Both the position numbers and the translations under genes were made by a program. A stretch of 60,023 bases of DNA from Georgenia_B sunbinii (lineage in GTDB: Bacteria; Actinomycetota; Actinomycetes; Actinomycetales; Actinomycetaceae): assembly GCF_036421855.1 (NCBI RefSeq), contig NZ_JAZGOK010000015.1; one strand, given 5' to 3'. Positions 18,185 to 28,500 of this stretch are shown one piece after another. Numbering within the stretch: position 1 is the stretch's first letter; each line of letters opens with the position of its first letter. The notes under the pieces were generated by a model, which did not search any database, was not told the DNA's origin, and saw only the letters and a program-made list of their open reading frames with translations.

Positions 18185-21100
18185 TCAGGAGGACGAATCG
18201 CGACCACGGGTGCGTGCGGCGACGGTCATCGCCATGCCGATGAGCATCAGCAGTGCAACGCTTGCGACGACGGCGCCGCCGATGTCGGCGCCGGTCGCGG
18301 GCAGCGACCGATCGGCCGGGTCCGCGCCATCGTCGCCCGAACCCGCCGTGGGCTCAGCACCATCGGGACTCGGCCCCGTCCCCGGCTCGCCCGTCCCCGG
18401 CGTGGGCTCAGGGCCATCCGGACTCGGACCGGTCCCCGGCTCGCCCGTCCCCGGCGTGGGCTGAGGACCACCTGGACCCGGCTCCGGCTCGCCCGGCGCC
18501 GGCACGACCGGCTCCGTGACGGCGACCGCGCGCAGGGCAGTCGCCTGGTTTCCGTTGGCATCCGCCACCGTGTAGTGCAACGCGTAGGCACCCGGGGTCG
18601 TGGTGTCGACGCTGCCCGTCACCTGGACCTGACCGGTGACATCACCGTCGACGTTGTCGACCGCGGTGACATCGGCCAGCGGATCGAACACTGCACCTAC
18701 CTCGACGCTGGTCGATGCCGGCACCGTCAGCACCGGCGCCTCCCGGTCGGTGCCGGCCGCGGTGGCCCGGAACAGGCTGCCGAACTGGTTGACCATGCCG
18801 AGCACCGCACCCGATGCGTCACGGCTGGTCGCCGTCCAGGCGTACAGCTCGCCCTCGGTCAGCCCCGCCCACTCCACGCTTGCCGGCCAGCCCGACCTGA
18901 CGGTGCTCTCGCCGATCACCGCGTCTGTCGGCGTGATGACCGAGAGCCCGTCCGTGGCGACGGTGGTCGTGCGGGTGGGGAGGTCGATCGGGACGGTGAA
19001 GTTGTCCTCGGCCCCGTTGTACCGGTCCAAGGTGTCGTACTCCGTCGCGCCGAAGTTGTCGAGGTACGGCGAGTAGGTGTCGACCGACATCGTCGAGCTA
19101 TCGGTATCGATCTGCAGCAGGCGCAGGAAGCTCGCGCCGAGGATGATGCCGTCGGCGTTTCCGTAGTCGACCACGCCGTCATCGTTCAGGTCGACACCGC
19201 CACCGGGGAGCACCTTGTCCGGCCACACCTCGGCAGCGGGGACCCGGTACTCCTGGTAGTCGGCCAGGATCTCGACGACACCGTGCTTGCGATCCACCGT
19301 CACCCCGGCGTCGCCGTTGACATTGGTTCCCACCCCGTGGACGTGGCCGGAGAGCACCAGGAACACGTTCGGGTTCTCGTCCACCACCCGCTCGGAGAGG
19401 ATGCTGCCGTCGCCGGTGTAGGTCGACGAGCGTCCGTCCGGCTGGGACGAGGCCCCGAGGTAGGCGTGCGCGAGCAGGATGCCGCTGCGGTCCGAGTGGC
19501 GCTCGAAGATCGAGCTCGCCCAGTCCGCCTCCTCGGCGGTAACGCCGAACCCGAGCGACACCGCGACGAAGTCGAGACCGCCGGCACTGAACAACACGTA
19601 GTTGTTGTCGTTGTCGACACCGGGGACGACGACGTCGCCGTTCTCGTCGAGCTCTTCGTCCCACGGGTGGTACGACGCGCCCTCGGGCCACGCCTGTGCC
19701 GCCTCGTAGTAGCGGTCCGGGCCGAAGGTCTCGTTGTACATGGTCTGCGGGCCGTTGTCCGTGCCGTTGGCGTTGTCGTGGTTGCCCGGCAGCACGCTGT
19801 TGACGACACCTGAATCGTCGAGGACAGCCTGCATCTCGTTGACGAAGGCGAACTCGGCGGCCACCTGCTCCGCGTTGTCGGCGCACAGCGCCGGATAGGC
19901 GGTCATGTTGCTCTCGATGAGATCGCCGGTGTGGGCGGTGTAGGCAATCTTGCGGGACGCGGAGTTCTCGACGATCCAGCCGGTGAGGTCGGCGTACGCC
20001 TGACTCATCACATCCTCGGCTCCAGGGTTGTACTGGGGGCAGACGTTCCCCGCGATCTGGGCAATGTTCTGCGTGTCGCTGATGTGCGCGATGGAGAAGT
20101 CGTAGTCGTCGGGCTCTTCGAAGTGGTCACTGTTCTCCGGCAGGCCCGCCGAGGCGTCCCGGGGCGCCAGGTCGTCGGCGAAGGGGTCCTCGCCGATCAC
20201 CATCAGGTGCACGGTCCCGCCGTCGTCGTAGCCGGTGCGCAGCGTCCCTCGAAGCAGGGTGTCGCCGTCGGCCTGGCCACGGCCGGAGGTGAGCTCGACC
20301 CACTCCTGCCGCGTCACGTGCCACGCCCACAAGCTCGCCGAGCGCTGCGGGTCGACGACGCCGCTCCACGCGACCTCACGGTTGCCGGCAGTCGCGGGAA
20401 CCTCGACGTCGAACCGCTGGAACACCAAGGTGCGGTTGCTCGCCGTCGGGCCGGCGGCGAGGTCACCGTCGGGCTCCTGGGTGCCGGCGATCTCCGCGCC
20501 ATCGCTGTAGTCGAAGTCGAGGCTGGCCGGGATGGCGTCGATGATGCCTTGGAACCCGGGGCCGGCACTGTCCACCCGGGCCTCGTTGAAGGTCGTCGTG
20601 ACGTCGCCGCCGGTGGGACTCGAGGCGATCGCGGAGAGCGTCACCGCGCCCTCGTCCTGCCCGGTCTCGGTACCGCCACCCGAGGGCATGACCTCGGCGG
20701 TGAACGGCACCCGCCACTCGAGGTTCTCACCGCGCGGACCGACCGCCGTGATCACGACCTCGTGCGCGCCACCGGTGAGGCCGGCGCCGATCCGCTCGCC
20801 CGGTTCGATCGGCGCGCCGTCGAGCAGGTAGGTCCACTCCGTCGCCGCATCCGCGTTCTGCAGGCGGACCTCGAACTCCACCTCTGAGGTGAGGTGCTCA
20901 CCCCGGGCCGGGACGGTCTCCACCACCCCGACGTCCGGGATCTCGGCCGACCCGTGGTGCAGCGCCTGGACCTGGTAGGAGGTCAGCGCGGTGTCCCAGA
21001 CTCGCGATGCCGCGATGTCGCCCTCGAAGTTCCATGCCGCGTTGGCGGGCGCGTCGCCGAGCGTGTACACCCGAGAAGCCGCACCCGGGACCTGGACGTC

Positions 21101-22387
21101 GCCCTCTCGCTTCGCGGTCGAGACGAGCTCGCCGTCGACGTAGAGGGTCCACGTCGATCCGTCGTAGGTCTGCACCGCGTCGATCCACTCACCCGGCGCG
21201 TAGGCACCCGAGATCCAGTTGTTGTCCTTCGTGGTCTGCAGATTGACCGTCAGTGACGAGCCGTCGATGTAGAAGCCGAAGCCACCCGTGTTGTTGGCGC
21301 GGCAGGTGTACTGCGGCCCGGACGGGGTCGTCTCGCCGGTGTACTTGAAGGTGCACTGCTGGGTGAACGCATCCGTGGGGCGCACCAACTGGTCGTCCGT
21401 CCACACCTGTGCGAATCCGTCGTAGTGGTAGCCGGCCTCGTCACCGTCGAACCGGGCCACCTGCTGCCCGAGCTCGGCGTCCTCGACGATCGACGCGCCG
21501 CCCACCGCGGTCGCTGCGAAACCGTGGGCGGTGTCGTCGGCTGTGCCGCGCGAGAAGTCGACCTCCAGCACGTTCGCCACGGGGACGACCCGCGGCTCGA
21601 TGATCTCGGGCTGACCGACGTTGCCCTCGTGCAACGCCGTCACCTCATCGGCGCTCAGCGCTCGCCCCCAGACGCGGGTGGCGGCGATGTCACCCTCGAA
21701 GTTCCAGTCCGCGTTGGCCGGCGAGTCCGCCAGCGTGTAGCTGCGATTGGCCGCGCTCGGGACACGGACCTCACCGAAACGCGCCTTGGCCGACACCAGC
21801 TGGCCGTCGACGTAGAGCGACCAGGTGGACCCGTCGTAGGTCTGCACCGCATCGACCCACTCCCCACCGGAGTATGCGGCGGTGGCCCAGTCGTTGTTCG
21901 TCGTGGTGTGCAGGTTTGCCGTCAGTGTCGCGCCGCTGAGGTAGAAGCCGAAGCCGCCGGTCTCGTTCGCCCGACAGGTGTACTGCGGCACGGCAGGCGT
22001 GCTCGCGCCGGTGTACCGGAACTTGCACTGCTGCGTGAAGGCGGTGGTGGGCCGCACCAATTCGCTGTCCGTCCACACCTGGGCGAACTCGTCGTAGTGA
22101 TACGCGTCGTCGTCGCCGTCGAAACTCGCGACTGTCTGCCCGAGCTCCGGGTCCTCGAGGAACGCCACGCCACCGACCCGGCTCGCGGCGAAGCCCTGCG
22201 CCTGGTCGTCTGCCGTCTTGCGGGCGAAGTCGACGTCGAGCACATCGCCTGCCGGCACCTCGATGGACTGCGCGGGCAACGGCGCGGCTTGTGCCGGGGT
22301 GAGCGCGATACTCCCCGCCACCGACAGGCCTAGTCCGATGGCGGCGATCCGTCGCCATGTGCTGCTGATGCGGGAACGAGCGAGCAT
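18185..22387 (-). CDS. Wall-anchored LamG / metallophosphatase multidomain protein
   Basis: 1400 residues. Signal peptide (1-34, ending AQA-AP). Two LamG-like lectin domains in tandem (about 48-205 and 217-375) so alike that they reflect an internal duplication. Ig-like linker domains. A calcineurin-type metallophosphatase domain with metal-binding motifs HISDT, HTGDLIE, LPGNHDN and SGHVHG. A DUF5011/HYR-like Ig domain (TVADANGNQA), Pro/Gly-rich tandem repeats, and a sorting signal LPATG with hydrophobic helix and basic tail. It is predicted to be linked to peptidoglycan and to act on extracellular phosphoesters such as nucleotides, with LamG domains binding glycans. ATG 22387 follows GAAAGGCAG; a longer upstream frame lacks such a site. 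The substrate is not predictable. Confidence 0.9.
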   Translation of the reverse strand: MLARSRISSTWRRIAAIGLGLSVAGSIALTPAQAAPLPAQSIEVPAGDVLDVDFARKTADDQAQGFAASRVGGVAFLEDPELGQTVASFDGDDDAYHYDEFAQVWTDSELVRPTTAFTQQCKFRYTGASTPAVPQYTCRANETGGFGFYLSGATLTANLHTTTNNDWATAAYSGGEWVDAVQTYDGSTWSLYVDGQLVSAKARFGEVRVPSAANRSYTLADSPANADWNFEGDIAATRVWGRALSADEVTALHEGNVGQPEIIEPRVVPVANVLEVDFSRGTADDTAHGFAATAVGGASIVEDAELGQQVARFDGDEAGYHYDGFAQVWTDDQLVRPTDAFTQQCTFKYTGETTPSGPQYTCRANNTGGFGFYIDGSSLTVNLQTTKDNNWISGAYAPGEWIDAVQTYDGSTWTLYVDGELVSTAKREGDVQVPGAASRVYTLGDAPANAAWNFEGDIAASRVWDTALTSYQVQALHHGSAEIPDVGVVETVPARGEHLTSEVEFEVRLQNADAATEWTYLLDGAPIEPGERIGAGLTGGAHEVVITAVGPRGENLEWRVPFTAEVMPSGGGTETGQDEGAVTLSAIASSPTGGDVTTTFNEARVDSAGPGFQGIIDAIPASLDFDYSDGAEIAGTQEPDGDLAAGPTASNRTLVFQRFDVEVPATAGNREVAWSGVVDPQRSASLWAWHVTRQEWVELTSGRGQADGDTLLRGTLRTGYDDGGTVHLMVIGEDPFADDLAPRDASAGLPENSDHFEEPDDYDFSIAHISDTQNIAQIAGNVCPQYNPGAEDVMSQAYADLTGWIVENSASRKIAYTAHTGDLIESNMTAYPALCADNAEQVAAEFAFVNEMQAVLDDSGVVNSVLPGNHDNANGTDNGPQTMYNETFGPDRYYEAAQAWPEGASYHPWDEELDENGDVVVPGVDNDNNYVLFSAGGLDFVAVSLGFGVTAEEADWASSIFERHSDRSGILLAHAYLGASSQPDGRSSTYTGDGSILSERVVDENPNVFLVLSGHVHGVGTNVNGDAGVTVDRKHGVVEILADYQEYRVPAAEVWPDKVLPGGGVDLNDDGVVDYGNADGIILGASFLRLLQIDTDSSTMSVDTYSPYLDNFGATEYDTLDRYNGAEDNFTVPIDLPTRTTTVATDGLSVITPTDAVIGESTVRSGWPASVEWAGLTEGELYAWTATSRDASGAVLGMVNQFGSLFRATAAGTDREAPVLTVPASTSVEVGAVFDPLADVTAVDNVDGDVTGQVQVTGSVDTTTPGAYALHYTVADANGNQATALRAVAVTEPVVPAPGEPEPGPGGPQPTPGTGEPGTGPSPDGPEPTPGTGEPGTGPSPDGAEPTAGSGDDGADPADRSLPATGADIGGAVVASVALLMLIGMAMTVAARTRGRDSSS
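18347..18454 (-). repeat. 54-bp tandem repeat in the surface-protein stalk
   Basis: Two near-identical 54-base units (18347-18400, 18401-18454) plus a divergent third encode 18-residue PTPGTGEPGTGPSPDG-like segments just before the wall-anchor signal. Such stalk repeats space the domain from the wall and may vary in number between strains. Confidence 0.75.
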
Positions 22388-22921
22388 GACTGCCTTTCGT
22401 TGGCGACCGTGGGGGGTCGCTGGTGCTTGCGAGAGGTACTTCCAAGTCGGCGGCGCTGAGCCTCGGTTCCGTGTCGGCGAACCAGGCGCGGCAGGGCTCC
22501 GACGTGTGCCGTCACGCGTGCCCGTCCGGAGATGGCGGGCGATGCGGGCTGCAGGGCCGCGGTACCGACGTTGGCCTGCAGGCATTAGTAGTTGCGCCGA
22601 GCGAACCGTCGGTGAACGCCGGCTGGCCGCGGGGCGTCCCGCCGCTGAACGTTCAGGGCGGCGCTGCTGGATCGCTCGGCGATGAGCGCCAGTACATCGG
22701 TACCTATCGGCCGTGAACGTCGCACCTGGTCACGTCGACGAGCTTCGCACCCCGATGACCTCCACCGGCAGGCGTGGGCACCACGTCCAAGCCGATCGGA
22801 CTACCGGTAACATCATGGCCGCTCCACTGTCGGAGCCGTCCCGCGACGGAGCGACTTCAGCGTCACGGCGCGCCCCTGCACACCGAGCGAGCCTCACGCC
22901 ACACCCGAGTAGGAGATTCGA
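22388..22921. other. Long divergent intergenic region
   Basis: 534 bases separate the wall-anchored phosphoesterase (minus) from the next gene (plus). No convincing gene is present. The one notable site is the 12-base palindrome CTGAACGTTCAG at 22645-22656, which could be an operator. TAACAT at 22808-22813 is a possible plus-strand -10 element without a good -35. Confidence 0.5.
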
Positions 22922-23641
22922 TTGTCCACCCAGCGCACACGTCCCTCGGCCCCCGCGAAGTCCGGTTCACGGTCCGGCGCACCGAACCGCCGCCCCGCCC
23001 CTTCACCGCAGAGCGCGAAGCCGCGCACCGCCGTGGTCGCCGGAGCAGCGCTGCTCCTTGGCGCCGGTGGCGCACTCGGCATCAACGCGCTCGTGCAGCG
23101 AAGCGGCGACACCGAGCCGGCCGTAGCCGCCCAGCAGGCGGACGAGCAGCGTGACATCGAGACGACCCGCGAGCTGACGGCGATCGCGCGGGAGATCGCC
23201 GAGGACCTCGGGCCGGCGGTCGAGGGCCTGGCTGCCGCCATCCCGCCCCAAGAGGCGGCTCCGCTCGGACCATTGGCGTCCGCCACCGACGTCACCACAT
23301 GGAGCACGTCGGTTGACGACGCACTCGCCGCCTTCGGTGACCCGCCCTCGGCCGGCACCGCCGTCAACGTCGCCCGCAACAGCCTGACCGCCGCCGTGGA
23401 GCAGTTCCAGGCCGCCGTGTCGACCTACGAGGCCGCACTTGCCGCCGAAGGCGCACAACAGCAACGCCTCATCGAGATCGCCGGGCAGCAGCGCAGTACC
23501 GCAGTCTTCACCTGGTCCGTCGCGGCCACCCAGATCGACTTCATCAACGTCGAAGCAGACCTGGGCCACGCCCACGTCGTGCTGCCGGCGGCCCCCGATT
23601 CGGGAAACTCCCTCGACGGCGCCCCGGAGGGCCACGGCTGA
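22922..23641 (+). CDS. Membrane-anchored extracytoplasmic protein of unknown function
   Basis: 239 residues from a TTG start preceded by AGGAG. A long basic, Pro/Ser-rich cytoplasmic start (1-35), one membrane helix (about 36-58), then an Ala/Glu-rich helical region with ETTRELTAIAREIAEDL, a Thr/Ala-rich middle and a second helical stretch, ending with an acidic Gly-rich tail. I do not recognise the family and no catalytic motif is visible. It is followed by a strong terminator, so it is probably monocistronic. Confidence 0.65.
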   Translation: MSTQRTRPSAPAKSGSRSGAPNRRPAPSPQSAKPRTAVVAGAALLLGAGGALGINALVQRSGDTEPAVAAQQADEQRDIETTRELTAIAREIAEDLGPAVEGLAAAIPPQEAAPLGPLASATDVTTWSTSVDDALAAFGDPPSAGTAVNVARNSLTAAVEQFQAAVSTYEAALAAEGAQQQRLIEIAGQQRSTAVFTWSVAATQIDFINVEADLGHAHVVLPAAPDSGNSLDGAPEGHG

Positions 23642-23659
23642 GCAGTCCAGACCGATGAC

Positions 23660-23703
23660 ACCGAGCCCCGAGCGTGAGCCGCGGCACGCGCTCGGGGCTC
23701 GGT
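23660..23703 (+). terminator. Intrinsic terminator
   Basis: A 15-bp perfect stem (ACCGAGCCCCGAGCG and its complement) with a 14-base loop, 19 bases after the stop of the preceding gene. Confidence 0.75.
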
Positions 23704-23855
23704 TCACGAACCCGAACGCCTGACGTCGGACGGAAGCAGTTCAGGGCGGTCCATCCCCGTACCCGTCCGTCTCAGCAAGGATGCTCCGCCACGGCGCCGC
23801 AACAGCCCAGGGACGATTCCCAGCTATGCACCGAGCGCCTAGTCTGGCAACCGCT

Positions 23856-24246
23856 TGCCGACCCGGCCACGACGACACACCGACGCTGCTCTCGGCAGTC
23901 CCGATCGCTGCACGGGACCGCGGCACGAAGGACCGACGGCTTTCTGATCGGCCGTAGTGCGGCTCGCCACCTGGCACCGAGGGCGAGCTCAATTACTGCC
24001 GGACCGACGGAACGGTTGGTCGACCTCGCCACGCTGAGGCAGCGCGAGCTGCTGCCCTTCCGGCACGACATCCGGATGGTGTTCCAGGACCCGTACGGCT
24101 CCCTCAACCTGCGGATGACTGTTGAGCAGGTCACCGCCGAGCCCATGATCGTGCGCAAGAAGTACCACCGGTCGGAGAACCGCGACCGGCTCCATGCCGC
24201 GCTGCACCGCGTCGGCCTGCACTCGTCGATGGCGGCGCGGTATCCG
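23856..24246 (+). pseudogene. Scrambled relic of the fused ABC ATPase gene
   Basis: Two segments of the gene at 14803 survive in reversed order. 23856-23957 matches the extreme 3' end of that gene (16576-16677) down to the TAG stop: ...DRGTKDRRL... in place of DRGTKERRL. 23976-24246 matches an internal part of domain 2 (about 16026-16296), including RHDIRMVFQDPYGSLN and HRVGLHSSMAARYP. The internal segment has an extra T (ACGGTTGGTC against ACGGTGGTC), shifting the frame. Signature and Walker B are missing. This is non-functional sequence left by a second copy or a tandem duplication followed by deletion. Confidence 0.85.
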
Positions 24247-24265
24247 GAGTTCCGCAACCCGATCC

Positions 24266-24523
24266 CTAACCGACGATCAGGACGTATCCGCGCCTTCTTG
24301 CTTCCACCAGATCGTCACGCAGCTCGCGTTCGACGCGTTGGCTCAGGTCGCGGGGAATAGCGCAACCACCGCCCCGGCCGGGACCATAGCCAGGGCTGGC
24401 GTCAGCCTCGCAGCGCAGATCTGGTGGAACGCCCCTCGTTACGGGGATGCATAGTTCGTGGCGGTGACCGCTCCTACACTCGAAGATGGTCCGCACACGG
24501 TGGTTCTCGCTGGTCACGTCCAA
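24266..24523 (-). CDS. Small Cys/His protein, possible zinc ribbon
   Basis: 85 residues. RTIFECRSGHRHELCIPVTRGVPPDLRC holds a C-x2-GH unit followed by single cysteines (LRC, GGGC), spaced as in a minimal zinc ribbon; the end (VERELRDDLVEARRRGYVLI) is a charged helix. Similar short proteins occur in actinobacterial and phage genomes, but I cannot name the family. It lies right after the ATPase relic and close to the putative defence gene. Coding status rests on the Cys/His pattern and a plausible composition. Confidence 0.5.
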   Translation of the reverse strand: MDVTSENHRVRTIFECRSGHRHELCIPVTRGVPPDLRCEADASPGYGPGRGGGCAIPRDLSQRVERELRDDLVEARRRGYVLIVG

Positions 24524-24728
24524 CGCCTCCTCTTGGATGAGCTGTCGGATCTCATCTTGGAGGCCGCCACTGACATTTCAGGGATCGGTCCCATCGGTGC
24601 CCGACCGTTCCGTAGGTTGATCGCGCAACGGGATCGGTGAGGGTGTGGAGCCGCGCCAGCAGCAGCGGATCATCAACTTCTAGATTCCCGGTCCGATAGC
24701 GTCAGACTGTCCACCACAAGGAGGTGCA

Positions 24729-25241
24729 GTGCAAAGATCAGTCGAGCGGGAGATCTCCGGTCCTCTTCTGCGATCGAACGCCCCTCGAATCCTGCGCGCA
24801 GTACTTGGTGCCGCAGTGGCAGTTGCGGGAGTCCTGATCGTTCTCGGCGAACTGGACCATCAGCTCTATCGCTGCAACTCAGACGCGCCGGTGATGGAGG
24901 TTCGCTTCTGGCCATCGTTTGCCGCTGAGGCCTTAATCGCCGCCGGATTGGTACTGGTCGGATGGCCGCGGCCGACACCGAAGGCTGGACAGGTGGCCTC
25001 GCCCCGCCCTCGGATCGGGCAGACAACGTTGAGCGTCGTGGCCCTCTTGCTGGGTCCTGTCCTTGTCCTACTCGCCCGTCAACGGGCAGTCGGTCCCTGT
25101 GTATGGGGTGAGACCGCGCAGCCAACCATCTGGGCGGCTGGCCACGTCGCTGGACCAGCCATTCTGGCGATCGGGATACTCACCGCCGTCTGGCCCACCT
25201 CGCGCGACCGCCGAAGCCACCACCGCGAGGACGAGATCTAA
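24729..25241 (+). CDS. Four-helix membrane protein of unknown function
   Basis: 170 residues from a GTG start with an excellent ribosome site (AAGGAGG 4 bases upstream). Four hydrophobic segments (about 20-42, 64-80, 96-115, 138-158), short loops, and a charged C-terminal tail (DRRSHHREDEI). No motif recognised. It converges on the large NTPase gene. Codon use has more A/T third positions than in the flanking sugar operons. Confidence 0.65.
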   Translation: MQRSVEREISGPLLRSNAPRILRAVLGAAVAVAGVLIVLGELDHQLYRCNSDAPVMEVRFWPSFAAEALIAAGLVLVGWPRPTPKAGQVASPRPRIGQTTLSVVALLLGPVLVLLARQRAVGPCVWGETAQPTIWAAGHVAGPAILAIGILTAVWPTSRDRRSHHREDEI

Positions 25242-25517
25242 TGGTGCCCGATCGCCTCCCAGCGAAGCAGCAGGCTACCGGAGGGCTTGAGCAGAGCGAG
25301 GAAGCCACGGGCTATCTGGGCGACCGCGTTCACTGACGTTTCGTAGGCGATCCTCAACCGAGACACATCGCAACCACCATGCCGCGTCGGCGACCACCGT
25401 GAACGACCGTAGTGTGATAGCGCCGCCGTAGTAGGTGGCCCGGAATACTTTGCTTGTCTCCCCGGCCTAGACGACGCCGACACCACCTCCACCTGCTGAG
25501 CGTCGCGTCGCTAGTGG

Positions 25518-28500
25518 CTAGTCCCACCCGCTCTGGCTGTCTTCTTCGTAGCGCCGGCGATCAGAGTCGATCGTCGCCTGAATCCGTTCCGCGGCCTGAC
25601 CGTACGCGACACGAAGTTCAGGATCGACGGTCTCGGATGCTGCCCCCTGAGCCCGCGAAAGCGCGTTGAAGAGTTCGGGGGACTCGCCATTGATGCCGCC
25701 CCAACTGCTGGGATGCATTCGTGAATGGACCGTGTCGGCCACTTGGCTCCGACAGCCCGTCGCTCGGGCCCGCGCCACAACCGCCTCCGCCAGCTGCGGG
25801 TTTCGAAGAGGCCAGGTATCCAGGTGGTCTAGAACTGCCGATAGGGCCATCAGTTCGTCCGCCTCGAACGTCAGCACGCGGCTTGCGATGGCGCCCCCTT
25901 GAGGTCCAGTGAGTTGGCCATTAGTAGCAGCGGCAATCACTCTTCCCAGTTGTCTCTGACGGCTGTCATCAGCGCCGCGACATCTTTCCACGATCCAATC
26001 GGCGAGGACTTCGGCCTCCTCGGCGAAGGCGGCACCGAGATCGTGGATGTCCTCAGGCAGCCGAGTGCCGCTCGGATCGTCGGCGGCGGCTAGGTGGTCG
26101 AGAACAAGGACAGGATGACGCCGTGCGATGCTGGACAGCGTCGTCTGCACACCGTAGGAACCGTAGCCGGCGCGGCCGATGAGGCAGAGCACTGCCTTTG
26201 CTTCGTCTCGCTCAAGATGGTACCCATAGCTCGATCCGTCGTATCCGCTTGCGTTCTCGATAACCGCCTTGGCGGCATGCGCACTAATCTCCCTCGCGAG
26301 GAGTACATCAGTCGCCTCAATCGGTGCTGCACGCAAGTAGGCGCCGGCGGCACCAAGGAACGCGTGTGCGACCGATGGGTCGGCGTCATCGCTCCCGATG
26401 GTCCAGATCTGGCCGAGAGCGCCTGTGTGGTCCCAGGTGGTCCTATCGAAACCACGCGCGATCGACAGCCGGACCTCCCTCCGGCTCTTGACGATGGCGT
26501 TCTGGAGCCAACTCATCCCTTCGTCGGGTTGATGCTCAAGCGCAAGAACTATGAGCGATGGAAGCTCGGAGTCGAAGGGCCCGGGTTCGGCATCCGCAAT
26601 CTGGCAGATCAGATCGAGGATGAGGTCTGGCGCTCTCTCCGAGAATCGCCGCCAGAGCCCCCACAAATTCACGTGCAAGTTCGGCACCAAGGTGGCAGCG
26701 TCGCGTACGGAGTCGTCGAGTAGTGTCCAGATCTCCGCCGGATCCTCGAGTTCGACTAGGCGGTCCGCGATCGCCACGTCGGCTGACCTATGCGTGGCGC
26801 GACGAGATTCGACGCGAGAACGAAGCCTCTGGGCGTCGCTATCGTCTCGTTCCCCGTCAGCACTCTCGTCGCTGCGTTCACGCTCGGCCCGCTTCGCCTC
26901 CAACTCGTCGAGCGGTGGCACGTCGGACAACTGAAGCCGGGGCAGTGTGAACGTTCGATGCCCTAGCAGGGTGTCGGCGATGTCATCGTTGAGACCGGCG
27001 AGTTCGTCGAGCGTCGCGAGCGTGGTGAGGGCCGCGTGCATGACGCGAGTCGAAGTGGCGTACTCAGCCGGCCATGCCATAACACTGCGGATACGCCGGC
27101 GCAGGGCGGGCGTCGTGGTTTGCGTGCTGATGTCAGTGAGCGTAGTGATCGTCGCGAGATCGTCCTCCTCCCAAGCAAGGATTACCTCCGACCCGACGGA
27201 CTGGCCGAAAAAGCCATGCGGCTCCCTGAGCGCCTCCTCCAAGAGGTCGACAGCCTCGCCGGCGCGCCGAAGGCCGTTCGCGAGGGCTTGTGGCTGAAGA
27301 AGCTCTCGGATCTGGTCACGTATGGCGCGCATCGCGACCGGACTAATTCCGCGTGCCTGCATTGAGATCGTCAAGGGGGCGGATTGGACGGTCTCGACTT
27401 CCTCCTTGGCCAGCAGAGGCTTCAGGGCGAAGAGCGGGGTTGCCAATCGGTCGGCTTGAACCGGTTCGGTGAGCCACCGCTCGACGCGAGCAACGATGCG
27501 TTCCGGGAACGAGGGATCTGGGAGTTTCACGAGACTGCCCAGATGGTCCTCGACCATCCGTTGGGGATGATCTGGGTTGGAGTGGGGCGGCCGAGGGTCC
27601 TGATTGCGGGCGACCCAAATCGCGTCGAGGGCCGTTTCGAGCAGATCGGGGTCATTGGCGGCGGCACGTGCGTACAGTTGCGGCATCTTGTTCCGGACAT
27701 CTGCGCGTCCGATTGGCGCCAGTCCGTACAAGCGTCGCCACGGGCGCCCGTCGTCCTCGGCCACGGGAATGTTGGCACGGTCATCCTCGTCGAGGCGGGC
27801 GCGGACAGCTTCAAGCAATCCGATCACAGCTCGCGGTTGCGTGGCTGCCAGCCGATCGAACTGGCTGAGTTCGTCCCGCAGCCGGCTGTAAGGGTACGCG
27901 AGCATCCGCTCGGTGATCTTTGGCCAAATCGCGTCCATCAACTCTGGGCCGCCTCGCTGTGCGAGGCGCCATTTAAGCTCACCCAACGCGTTGGTGAGCC
28001 GATGCCTGTGCTCGCCGTCGCCGAACGCGTCCCAGAGGGCGGATGCGAAGCCGGTGTCGAAGTCGTCGTAGGCGGCCTCTCCTTCCAGCACGCTGTCCGC
28101 GACGATGTCAGGCACGACTCGGAGCATGCCTTCATGGGGAACTAACACGCCGTGGTCGCGCAAAGAATCAATGACGCGCGCAAGATCGATCAGACTGAGT
28201 TCACAGAAGTCGGCAATTTGTCGCATCAGGTCACGATCGGCGGAAGCGACCGGTCCGATTGCGGCATACGTGGCGAGCACCCTTCGTGTGGTCGACCCTG
28301 CAAATCCGCCAACGTCTGGTGCGAGAACCTCGCGGTAGCGGTTTAAGATTGTTTGGCGAAGCCCAGCGTCGAATGCCAGCGAGGCTGTGAGTTCGCCGCG
28401 TCTGATGAGGTTCGTGGTAATGACGGCGACGTGAGGGCTGTGCTCGGCCTGTCCCGCGAGGTAGGCACGTAGACCAAAGGCCAGGTTCATGTCGTCGGTG

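Noticed and set aside
22922..22930. TTGTCCACC at the start of the 22922 gene as another repeat copy
   Set aside because: Only the 8-base core matches; the preceding CCGACAGCAG part of the repeat is absent, and the bases are start codon and coding sequence.
24458..24640. 60-codon plus-strand ORF
   Set aside because: It overlaps the minus-strand Cys/His protein, lacks a ribosome site and has no recognisable pattern.
25242..25517. Transposase remnant between the four-helix protein and the NTPase gene
   Set aside because: A minus-strand frame reading AYETSVNAVAQIARGFLALL looked transposase-like, but no catalytic motif or terminal inverted repeat could be found.
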